A stretch of DNA of 64,000 nt. It comes from Bradyrhizobium sp. SZCCHNS1050 (GTDB lineage Bacteria; Pseudomonadota; Alphaproteobacteria; Rhizobiales; Xanthobacteraceae). The position numbers were made by a program, and so were the translations under genes. Shown here piece by piece: positions 17,390 to 25,144 of this stretch. Positions within the stretch are counted from its first letter, which is position 1, and each line of letters begins with the position of its first letter. Below the pieces are notes generated by a model that had not been told where the DNA came from, did no database searches, and worked only from the letters and a program-made list of their open reading frames with translations. The stretch spans positions 4,281,501 through 4,345,500 of the forward strand of contig NZ_JAUETR010000001.1 of assembly GCF_032484785.1 (NCBI RefSeq), read 5' to 3'.

Positions 17390-17683
17390 ACCGTGCCATA
17401 CAGACGCGTGCGGCTGTCAGGGCTGTTGCCGAAGGAGGGGAAGATCTCGCCGCACACGCTGCGCCACACGGCGGCGACGTGGCTCATGCAGCGGCACGCT
17501 ATCCGGGGCAGGTCTCAGGCCTTCTCGGAATGTCGGTCAAGGTGCTGCTCGACACCTTCGGCCATCATCATCCCGGACTGCATGCGCGAGGCCGCGGCCG
17601 CGATTACCTCGAGGGATCGCAAGCAGAACGTTTCGGTGGTCGAAACGGTGGTTCACCTCGAAAAACACTTGGCGCGTGAGCCG
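17390..17683 (+). pseudogene. Tyrosine recombinase (integrase) C-terminal relic
   Basis: Broken phage-type tyrosine integrase. One frame reads EGKISPHTLRHTAATWLMQR, carrying the conserved H-x-x-R box. The sequence continues in a second frame as QVSGLLGMSVKVLLDTFGHH, with the second active-site histidine and GHHHP. It then returns to the first frame (DRKQNVSVVETVVHLEKHL), which is the typical C-terminus of rhizobial integrases. At least two frameshifts, near 17508 and 17570, are needed to join these pieces, and the N-terminal half is missing. It ends 18 bp before a tRNA 3' fragment, the usual geometry at an island end. No function is expected. Confidence 0.8.
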
Positions 17684-17700
17684 TAAACTCTTGAGCTCAT

Positions 17701-17748
17701 TGGTGGGCCCGGCAGGACTCGAACCTGCAACCAGACCGTTATGAGCGG
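17701..17748 (-). other. 3' half of a CAT-anticodon tRNA gene, probable attachment site
   Basis: On the minus strand the sequence runs from the anticodon loop (CCGCTCATAACGG, anticodon CAT) through a T-arm (GCAGGTTCGAGTCCTGC) and acceptor half to CCA (complement of 17701-17703). No D-arm or 5' acceptor strand matching CGGGCCC is found on its 5' side, and the bases before CCG do not complete the anticodon stem. So this is not a whole tRNA gene. Duplicated tRNA 3' ends mark attachment sites of integrated islands, and an integrase relic lies directly beside it. Confidence 0.7.
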
Positions 17749-18054
17749 CAGAAGATCAATCGGCTCCGTTGATCTTGCTGCGTTTTCATGCCGGATGGAT
17801 CGCGTTCGTTGTGTTTTGTCCTCGTTGTTTCTGGTGCGAAACTGGTGCGGTGCCCGGGAAGGCCCAAGCAAGCCAGATCATTCTTGACTGCTGATTCTTA
17901 ATCAGCGGGTCCTAGATCCGATGCTTCGCGACTCACTCTCCAGCGAGGTTACCCGTCAGCTCAAAAGAGGCTGTGTTGCGCCGGTGCGACCGGGTGTCAT
18001 CTGCGCTTTAAATCCGCGCTTCACTATCGGGCTCTCAAGTAAAAGGCGAGCGAC
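17749..18054. other. Intergenic, no gene seen
   Basis: Region between the tRNA fragment and the broken phosphate transporter. It holds a short inverted repeat (AGATCAA at 17753, TTGATCT at 17769) but no convincing reading frame. The promoter of the transporter gene presumably lay here. Confidence 0.5.
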
Positions 18055-19682
18055 ATGGCCGATATCACCCTCAACCAAGCCGTCGGAGACGAACGGCCGA
18101 TCGAGCCGGCCGGACGGCCGAACCTGGACAAGGGCTTCAACCCACTGACCCTGATTTTCTTCCTCGGCATTCTTGCCGCGGGACTGCTGTTCGTGGCCTA
18201 CAGCATCTATCTCGACGTCGACGCCACGGGCGTCAAGGTGACTACATACCTTCCTTATATGCTGCTGTTCGTCGCGCTGCTGATTGCGCTCGGCTTCGAA
18301 TTCGTCAATGGCTTCCATGACACTGCCAAGGCGGTGGACGCTGTGATCTATACTCATTCGCTGCCGGCCGAGTTTGCCGTGACGTGGTCCGGCTTCTTCA
18401 ACTTCCTCGGCGTGCTGCTCTCGATCGGCGCGGTGGCGTTCGGCATCGTCTCGCTGCTGCCGGTCGAGCTGATCCTCCAGGTCGGGTCGAGCGCCGGCTT
18501 CGCTATGGTGTTCGCGTTGCTGATCGCAGCCATCCTGTGGAATCTCGGTACCTGGTATTTTGGCCTGCCGGCCTCGTCCTCGCATACGCTGATCGGATCG
18601 ATCATCGGCGTCGGCATCGCGAATGCGCTGCTGCGCGGCCGCGACGGCACCTCCGGGGTGGACTGGAGCAAGGCGATCGAAATCGGTTATGCGCTGCTGC
18701 TGTCGCCGCTGGTCGGCTTCATCTGCGCCGCGGCGCTTCTCTATCTGCTCAAATTCCTCGTTCATAACCCGGCGCTCTACGCCGCCCCGGAGGGCCCGAA
18801 GGCGCCGCCATTGTGGATCCGCGGCCTGCTGATCCTGACGTGCACGGGCGTCAGCTTTGCTCACGGTTCAAACGACGGTCAGAAGGGCATGGGCCTGATC
18901 ATGCTGATCCTGATCGGCACGGTTCCGACAGCCTATGCGCTGAACCGCACGCTGCCGGAGTCGTAGATCGCCAAATTCCAGGAGACCTCGCAGGCCGCCT
19001 CCAAGGTGGTCGCGGCGAAGGCGCCGGTTACAACGTGATCGGTGATCCGCGTCCCGCGGTGACGCTCTACGTCTCCCAGCGCAAGATCAATGAGGGTACC
19101 TATCCCTCGCTCGCCGTGCTGGTTAAGGATGTCGGCGACCAGGTGCAGACCTATGGCTCGTTGAACAAGGTGCCTGCTGACGCCGTCGGTAATACCCGCA
19201 ACGACATGTACCTGACCTCCGAGGCGATCCGCTTCCTGATGAAGGACAAGGAGAACGATCTCAACAAAGACGAGATCGGGACCCTCAACGCGTACAAGGC
19301 CTCGCTCGACAGCGTCACCAAGTTCATCCCGACCTGGGTCAAGATCGCGGTCGCGATCGCGCTGGGGCTCGGCACCATGATCGGCTGGAAGCGCATCGTG
19401 ATCACGGTCGGCGAGAAGATCGGTAAGTCGCATCTGACCTATGCGCAGGGTGCCTCGGCCGAGCTGGTCGCCGCTGCCACGATCGGCGCTGCCGACGTGT
19501 TCGGTCTGCCGGTCTCCACCACGCACGTGCTGTCGTCCGGCGTGGCCGGCACGATGGCGGCCAACGGCTCCGGGCTTCAGATGTCGACCGTGCGCAACAT
19601 GTTGATGGCTTGGGTGCTGACGCTGCCCGCCGCGATCCTGCTCTCGGGATCGCTCTACGTGATCTTCAGCCGGATATTCTGA
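18055..19682 (+). pseudogene. Pit-type inorganic phosphate transporter, broken by a stop and a frameshift
   Basis: Low-affinity phosphate permease of the PiT family in the inner membrane. The first frame (18055-18963) gives about 300 residues with membrane segments and the PiT signature GFEFVNGFHDTAKAVDAVIY, PASSSHTLIGSIIGVGIANA and FAHGSNDGQKGMGLI. It ends at TAG (18964), where relatives have a Gln codon after TLPES. A second lesion, one missing G near 19020 (AAGGCGCC where AAGGGCGCC is expected), shifts the frame. The rest (GAGYNVIGDPRPAVTLYV to VIFSRIF, with GLPVSTTHVLSSGVAGTM) is otherwise intact to 19682. Two lesions within 60 bp of well-kept sequence suggest recent inactivation, or less likely sequence errors. 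Flanking genes also concern ion or phosphate transport. Confidence 0.88.
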
Positions 19683-19684
19683 AG

Positions 19685-20299
19685 ATGTGCGCTGACAGAG
19701 CGGCCCTCGCTGCTGTGACCGTGCCGCCTCTCGAAGGACTGGTGTGGGCCTTCCGCTTCACGGCGGATGGCGCACCCCAGGCGCTGGGCCACGACGTCCC
19801 GCTGCATCTCGACCATGAAGGGTGGTATTGGCTGCATTTCAATCTGGCCGATGCGCGGGCGTTGCACTGGCTGGCCAATGCTGAGCCGTCGCCGGCTGTC
19901 CGGGCGCTGCTGCTGTCGAAGGAGACCTATCAACAGTTGCACGGATCCGACGCATGCGTGCACGGCGTGATCGCCGACCTGGCGCGCGATATCGGCGGAT
20001 CCACCGAAGAGGCGGGATTGCTGCGCTTTGCGATGACCGAGCGTCTGCTCATCAGCGGACGTCATCAGGCACCGCATGCGGTCGACGTGACGCGACGTGC
20101 GATCGAAGGCGGTCAGCGGGTTCAGAGTGCAGCCGTGCTGTTCGAGCAGATCGTCGAAAACGTCGCCGAAGCCATGGAGCGCATCATCGAATATGTGATG
20201 CATCCAGGTGGCGGAAGGCTCAATCCCAACAATCCAACGCAGACTCGGCGAATTCCAGATGCGATCGTATTCGGCCTGCGCACGACCACGACGTTCTGA
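19685..20299 (+). pseudogene. CorA/ZntB-like transporter gene lacking the membrane half
   Basis: The N-terminal cytoplasmic domain of a CorA-superfamily (ZntB-like) divalent cation transporter is recognisable from the ATG at 19685: LEGLVWAFRFTADGAPQALG, EGWYWLHFNLADARALHWL and LLRFAMTERLLISGRHQA. Similarity stops around residue 180 (ENVAEAME). The remaining 25 residues are unrelated, and there is no transmembrane pair and no GMN-type motif before the next gene at 20398. A complete protein would be about 330 aa. It follows the Pit pseudogene stop by 2 bp, so the genes may once have been an operon. I treat it as a truncated remnant; a soluble product could still be made. Confidence 0.72.
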
Positions 20300-20397
20300 A
20301 CAGGCAATACATCCTCATGGCCAAGCCGCGGATGCCGCGCGCTCGATTTCGAGTGTGACAATTTCATGAATGATCCAGCGCAAGACCTTTGTGGTCG

Positions 20398-22365
20398 ATG
20401 GCTGTTACGAAGCGCTTCATCAGACTGCGACATCAGCCCATGAAGACAGACATCGTCAAAGAGCTCGGACAGCCCGACATCCTGTTGCCGCAACTGGTTG
20501 CGGAAGGCTTGGCGGCGAACGATCGCATCAAGCTCCGTCTCAGTGCGCTGCAGGCGGCGGCACAACATGCAAAGCAACCGCGCGGCAACGTGCCTGATCT
20601 CACGATGGAGAGTCGCGCCGCCGGAATTGCGCCTGCCGCGCTGGTCACGCTGATCAGCGGAGCTCATCTCGCCGGCGACGACAAGGTCGTTGCACCGGGA
20701 CTGGCGCCTTTGCTGAAGAGCATCGAGGGCGATATCGTCGCGATGATCAGCGCGGCGGCCGCTGGCGATCCGGCCGAAGGCCAACACTTCGAAAAGCGCC
20801 TGGCTTCGATCCGCAGCGCCGGTCATCTCGACGCGACGCCGGAAATCGAGATCGCCCGCATTGGTCGTCTTACGGGCGTGGACCATGAAGGGCCGGACAG
20901 CCTCCATCGGCTGGTGATGGATCTGCACAAAGCTTTGAACGGTCTGGCCGCAAGTCAGTCAGAGGCGGTCATCGCGGGGGCCCATGTGTTCGGCATCCAG
21001 GACTCCGATCGCGCTCCGATCGCGAGTTTCATGCGTGGCCTCAACGAGACACGACCGCTCAAGTTCAACCATCCTGGGCTGGATGCGACCGCGATACGGG
21101 CGGGCGATCGCCTGGTGATTCAGAACGACATCGGCACCACCGATGCCCATGTGATCGTCATCGTCGTAACGGCAAGTACTGTCACGATCACCTATACCGA
21201 CATTCATCTTGCGCGCGCGAAATTCTTCGTGTCGCTGTTCGATGGTCGGCCGCTGAAATGGAGCGGGTTGGACAAGCATGCCGCCGCCGGACTCGAGGAC
21301 GACGGGACCTTCTATCTCATCACCGGATCCTACGAGTATGGCAGGCCTGATGATCGAGACGAATTGCTCGCCGTCATCGGTGCGTCGCTGGTGTTCTTGA
21401 TCGACTGGAACAAAGCCCGCAAGCTGCTGCGCAGCTGGGTCGCGAAGAACGATGCGGTACGGATCCTGGAGTGGGCGGCTCGCCAGCGGATCGGCCACCG
21501 CGGCTTCCTGGAACTCGGCGGCTACGAACTGCTCGGTGCAGCCGTTCGTAGCGCGGCTCCCACGCGCATCGGCTTCGGCGAGAGGCTCGATCAGGTGCTG
21601 GGACGGGACGGCGCGGTCAGCTTCCTCAAGACGGCATTGCAGATTTCGACCGAGGCTCTGCTTGGAGGTCAGTCCTCGCGGCTGGCGCGTGACCGGATCG
21701 GCGCCGACCTCGTCAGGCATCTCGATCGCGTCGATAGCGCACTGCTTGCCATGGTACTCCGACAGATCGGCCTATCGCGCGATGTCGCTGCGCTCGTTCT
21801 GCAATCCTTGTCCATGATTGATCCGGATCCGGTCGCAGTCAGACAGCTAGCGGAACGGGCTGGCCGGATCGAGCGCAAGGCCGACAAGATCGCCATCGAA
21901 GCGCGTGCTGAAATTGCACGGCTCAATGCGAAGCCAGTCATCGGCGAGCTCGTTGATCGCATCGAGCAGACGATCGACGAGCTGGAACAAGCCGCGTTCA
22001 TCGCGTCTTTGGCGCCGGGGCCGATGAAGCCGGAGATCAGATCCGCGCTGGGAAGTCTGGCCTCCATCACCGTCACTGCAACTGAGCAGGCGGCGTCTGG
22101 ACTGGCTGCCGCCGCAGAGGTCCAGGAAGGCCGCCGCGCGGATTCGGAGGATGCGCTTGCGGCCGTTGCCCGGCTGATGGATGCGGAGCATGAGGCCGAT
22201 GCCAGGGAGCGCGAGATCACCGCGAGCGTGTTCTCCGGCGGGCTCGACGTCGCCGCATCGCTGGCTGCGCTGGAGCTCGCGCGAGCGATCGAGCGCGCAA
22301 CCGATTGTCTGGCGGGCTTCGGCCACCTGCTGCGACGCTACACGATGAGTGACCTCTCGGCTTGA
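20398..22365 (+). CDS. Long protein with C-terminal PhoU-like (DUF47) domain
   Basis: Protein of about 655 aa. The C-terminal third (residues about 430-650) resembles PhoU-like DUF47 proteins, which partner Pit phosphate transporters: RVDSALLAMVLRQIGLSRDV, AGRIERKADKIAIEARAEI and IEQTIDELEQAAFIASL. Residues 1-420 are not recognised; they include VIAGAHVFGIQDSDRAPI and a beta-rich part with VIVIVVTASTVTITYTDIHL. Normal DUF47 proteins have about 210 aa, so this is a long variant. Start: ATG 20398 or 20440, both with weak RBS. It lies downstream of the broken Pit gene and 11 bp upstream of the PPDK-like gene, with which it is surely co-transcribed. A regulatory role in phosphate-linked metabolism is inferred. 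Confidence 0.72.
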   Translation: MAVTKRFIRLRHQPMKTDIVKELGQPDILLPQLVAEGLAANDRIKLRLSALQAAAQHAKQPRGNVPDLTMESRAAGIAPAALVTLISGAHLAGDDKVVAPGLAPLLKSIEGDIVAMISAAAAGDPAEGQHFEKRLASIRSAGHLDATPEIEIARIGRLTGVDHEGPDSLHRLVMDLHKALNGLAASQSEAVIAGAHVFGIQDSDRAPIASFMRGLNETRPLKFNHPGLDATAIRAGDRLVIQNDIGTTDAHVIVIVVTASTVTITYTDIHLARAKFFVSLFDGRPLKWSGLDKHAAAGLEDDGTFYLITGSYEYGRPDDRDELLAVIGASLVFLIDWNKARKLLRSWVAKNDAVRILEWAARQRIGHRGFLELGGYELLGAAVRSAAPTRIGFGERLDQVLGRDGAVSFLKTALQISTEALLGGQSSRLARDRIGADLVRHLDRVDSALLAMVLRQIGLSRDVAALVLQSLSMIDPDPVAVRQLAERAGRIERKADKIAIEARAEIARLNAKPVIGELVDRIEQTIDELEQAAFIASLAPGPMKPEIRSALGSLASITVTATEQAASGLAAAAEVQEGRRADSEDALAAVARLMDAEHEADAREREITASVFSGGLDVAASLAALELARAIERATDCLAGFGHLLRRYTMSDLSA

Positions 22366-22376
22366 GGAATGATGTG

Positions 22377-24005
22377 ATGATGATCGTACGGATCGGTGAT
22401 GGCCGACGTGAGCTGCCCACGGCGGAAGACATCGGCGCAAAAGCGGCCAATCTCGCCAGAATGGCGGCGCTGGACTTGCCGGTTCCGCCTGCCTTCGTGC
22501 TGCCCGTGCAACTTTGCGCGGACGTGGTGGCCGGGAAGGGCCACGCAACGCGCCAACTGGTCGAAGGACTGAAGGAGGGGATCGCCTTTCTCGAGCAGAC
22601 GACCGGAAAATCGTTCGGCTGCTCCCGCAACCCGCTGCTCGTCTCGGTCCGCTCTGGCGCCGCGCGGTCGATGCCCGGCATGCTGGACACTGTTCTCAAC
22701 GTCGGCTGTACGTCCCGCGCCGTGCGCGGTCTCATTCGCGCGACCGGACGGCTCCGCCTGGCATGGGACTGCAGGCGGCGCCTGCTCGAGAGCTACGCCG
22801 AAACGGTCCTCGGGATCGATCCCGCTCCGCTGGCCGAGCGTCTGAACCAGATGATTGCTGCCGAACGCGTCAGCAACGATCGCGAGCTGGACAGCGAGGC
22901 GCTCGAGCGCCTGGCTTCCGATGAGCGCAAGCTCTTGGAAGATTTCGACGACGACGGCTGGCTGGAGGATGCCGCGCTCCAGCTGGAACGTTCGGCACGA
23001 GCCGTCTATCGATCCTGGACCAGCGAGCGGGCACAGACCTATCGCGGCCTGCAGGGGATGGAGCATCTGAAGGGCACTGCCGTCACCGTGCAAGCCATGG
23101 TCTTCGGTAATGGCGGCACGTCGTCCGGTGCGGGTGTCGCATTCTCGCGCGATCCCTCGACAGGAGCGCGCGAGCCGGTGATCGACGTGCTGTTCGATTC
23201 GCAGGGTGAGGACGTCGTGTCCGGCCGACGGACGCCGGAGACGGAGGCGGCTCTCGTGCGGGCGCTGCCGGCGGTGGCGGAGCAATTGCGCGCCACGCTC
23301 AAGCGGCTCGAGGGCGAATTTCGCGATGTGCAGGACGTGGAGTTCACGATCGAGGAAGGCCGGCTGTGGATCCTGCAGACACGAGCAGCGAAGCGCACCC
23401 CGTATGCTGCGACCCGCATTGCGGTCGATCTGGTGCATGAAGGGCTGACCACGCGCGCGGAGGCGATCGGAAGGATCGAAGGTATCGACCTCACCGCGCT
23501 CACGGAGACCTCGCTTGTCGCAACCGGGCAGCCCGCAGCCGTCGGAATTCCGGCGTCGAGCGGCGTCGCAACCGGACGAGTTGCATTCGACAGCGCTTCC
23601 GCAGAGCGGCTCGCGGCATCGGGCGATCCAGTCATCCTGATGCGTCATGACACCAGCACCGCTGACGTCGCCGGTTTTGATGCCGCCGCCGGGATCGTCA
23701 CCGCCGTGGGTGCTCGCACCGCACATGCGTCGCTGGTCGCCCGACAGATGGGCAAACCATGCGTGGTCGGGTGTGGCGCGATCCGGGTTGATGGCGAAGC
23801 TCGTCAGGCGCGCATTGGTGAAGCGGTCATTTCCGCAGGTGATTGGATCACCGTCGACGGCAATGCAGGCTGCATCTATCTCGGTCGCTGCGAAATCGTC
23901 GCGCGGCGGCCTGAAGCCGAACTCGCGGAGCTGGCGAGCTGGCGCAGCTTGCAGGATTCCGAGTTTGACGGAGCGAACGTGGTCGCGGCGGCACCGGCTG
24001 CCTGA
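22377..24005 (+). CDS. Half-length pyruvate phosphate dikinase-like protein
   Basis: Protein of about 542 aa with the ATP-grasp and phosphohistidine domains of pyruvate phosphate dikinase (PPDK). ATP-grasp motifs: DIGAKAANLARMAALDLPVP, LVSVRSGAARSMPGMLDTVL and GGTSSGAGVAFSRDP. Phosphohistidine domain: GIVTAVGARTAHASLVARQM, with the catalytic His in TAHAS where PPDK has TSHAA. The C-terminal PEP/pyruvate barrel of about 340 residues is absent, so it cannot catalyse the whole PPDK reaction alone. It may be a phosphotransfer protein acting on another acceptor. The ATG at 22377 has GAGGA upstream and lies 11 bp after the PhoU-like gene. The pairing suggests a joint role; substrate unknown. Confidence 0.85.
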   Translation: MMIVRIGDGRRELPTAEDIGAKAANLARMAALDLPVPPAFVLPVQLCADVVAGKGHATRQLVEGLKEGIAFLEQTTGKSFGCSRNPLLVSVRSGAARSMPGMLDTVLNVGCTSRAVRGLIRATGRLRLAWDCRRRLLESYAETVLGIDPAPLAERLNQMIAAERVSNDRELDSEALERLASDERKLLEDFDDDGWLEDAALQLERSARAVYRSWTSERAQTYRGLQGMEHLKGTAVTVQAMVFGNGGTSSGAGVAFSRDPSTGAREPVIDVLFDSQGEDVVSGRRTPETEAALVRALPAVAEQLRATLKRLEGEFRDVQDVEFTIEEGRLWILQTRAAKRTPYAATRIAVDLVHEGLTTRAEAIGRIEGIDLTALTETSLVATGQPAAVGIPASSGVATGRVAFDSASAERLAASGDPVILMRHDTSTADVAGFDAAAGIVTAVGARTAHASLVARQMGKPCVVGCGAIRVDGEARQARIGEAVISAGDWITVDGNAGCIYLGRCEIVARRPEAELAELASWRSLQDSEFDGANVVAAAPAA

Positions 24006-24145
24006 TCGGCGGCAGCCTTTGCGGCAGAACTTTCGGACGGAGCACAAGGAAAAGCGGACGGTCTCGAATGCCCGTCATATCTCCGTGTTAAGCTCATAAC
24101 TCGGTCATGGTCTAACATTAGCCTGCAGGTGTTCCAGAGCGTTCG

Positions 24146-24892
24146 ATGGGGAGGGAGCGTCACCATCAAATTGCGGCTGTGTCGGCCAGGAGCGGCGTGC
24201 TGCATCGTACCGTCTTGCCGCTGCTGGTCGCCATGGCGTTCATGCTCGTCAATGCGGCGGCGAGTTTGGCTGTCGAAGCCGGCAGCCCAGGCGACGAGCA
24301 GCCCCGCTTCTTTACAATTCCAGCGCAGCCACTTGCGGCGGCGCTACAGGCCTTCGGCCAGACGGCTGGAGTTCAATTGCTCTATGAAAGCAGGTCGGCT
24401 GAAGGACGACAGTCCGCGGCGATCGACGGACTCTATACCTCCCGTGAGGCCTTGATCAGGCTCCTGGCGGGCACCGATCTCAAAATCCAATACAGCCGCC
24501 CTGGAGCGGTGACGCTGATGCTTGATGCTCCGACCGGTTCCGATGGTGTCACGCCACGATTTGGCGCGGATCTGTCGCTCGGAACGCTGCACGTCCGGGG
24601 CGAAGCGGCGAGCACGTCACACTCGCAGGAGTTCAGTGACTCGGTGCGGAGGGATGTCCATAACGCGCTGCGCAGCAACCCCCGGACGCGCGACGGCAAC
24701 TATCGCGCGGTCGTGAACCTGTGGATCAACAACGAGCGCACCATCGAGCAGGTCGAGGTGGCCGCCACATCCGGCGATCCGGCGCGGGATACATCCTTGA
24801 TCGCGGCATTGCGTGGGCTCACCATGAGTCGCCCACAACCGCCCGGAACGGCGCAGCCGGTCCGTGTCGGCGTCAGTGTCCGGACGTACTGA
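24146..24892 (+). CDS. Exported STN domain-TonB C-terminal domain protein (VreA-like)
   Basis: Exported protein of 248 aa that joins two signalling or energy-transfer parts. An N-terminal membrane/signal segment (LPLLVAMAFMLVNAAASLAV) is followed by an STN domain at residues about 52-120 (FFTIPAQPLAAALQAFGQTA, GVQLLYESRSAEG, DGLYTSREALIRLLAGTDL). This is the domain by which TonB-dependent receptors and VreA-type proteins contact FecR-type anti-sigma factors. Residues about 165-248 resemble a TonB C-terminal domain (DGNYRAVVNLWINNERTIEQ, then RVGVSVR). There is no beta-barrel. It ends 252 bp before the giant haemagglutinin gene and belongs with the sigma/FecR genes at 43.5-45.4 kb. Its closest described counterpart in architecture that I know is VreA of the Pseudomonas PUMA3 system. 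Confidence 0.82.
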   Translation: MGRERHHQIAAVSARSGVLHRTVLPLLVAMAFMLVNAAASLAVEAGSPGDEQPRFFTIPAQPLAAALQAFGQTAGVQLLYESRSAEGRQSAAIDGLYTSREALIRLLAGTDLKIQYSRPGAVTLMLDAPTGSDGVTPRFGADLSLGTLHVRGEAASTSHSQEFSDSVRRDVHNALRSNPRTRDGNYRAVVNLWINNERTIEQVEVAATSGDPARDTSLIAALRGLTMSRPQPPGTAQPVRVGVSVRTY

Positions 24893-25144
24893 CGTTTCGG
24901 TTCTCGCTTGGTCGACCGTCCCGCCGTGGACGTTGGCGGCGGTCATGCGCTCAGGTTGCGTTATTCGACTGGATCGCGCATCCGGCCGGCACGCGGCGTC
25001 GACATTCCGCCGATCGCGACCGAAACTCTTTCGGTGCCGGTCCCGATCAATCGTCTGTTTACCAGTGAACCGACCCACAGCGGCGCGCGTCCCGGACGCG
25101 CGCTTGGAGGTGAGGTTGCGCGCGCCGGAAATCAGGAGCGAACG

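Noticed and set aside
17753..17775. FixK-type box (AGATCAA ... TTGATCT)
   Set aside because: The half-sites point outward with a 9-bp gap, the reverse of the TTGA-N6-TCAA arrangement.
17701..17776. Complete tRNA gene
   Set aside because: Only the anticodon loop, T-arm and 3' acceptor side are present; no D-arm or matching 5' acceptor strand could be found.
24073..24107. Pho box upstream of the STN-TonB gene
   Set aside because: Two GTCAT motifs occur, but their spacing is not a multiple of 11 bp and the flanking bases do not fit.
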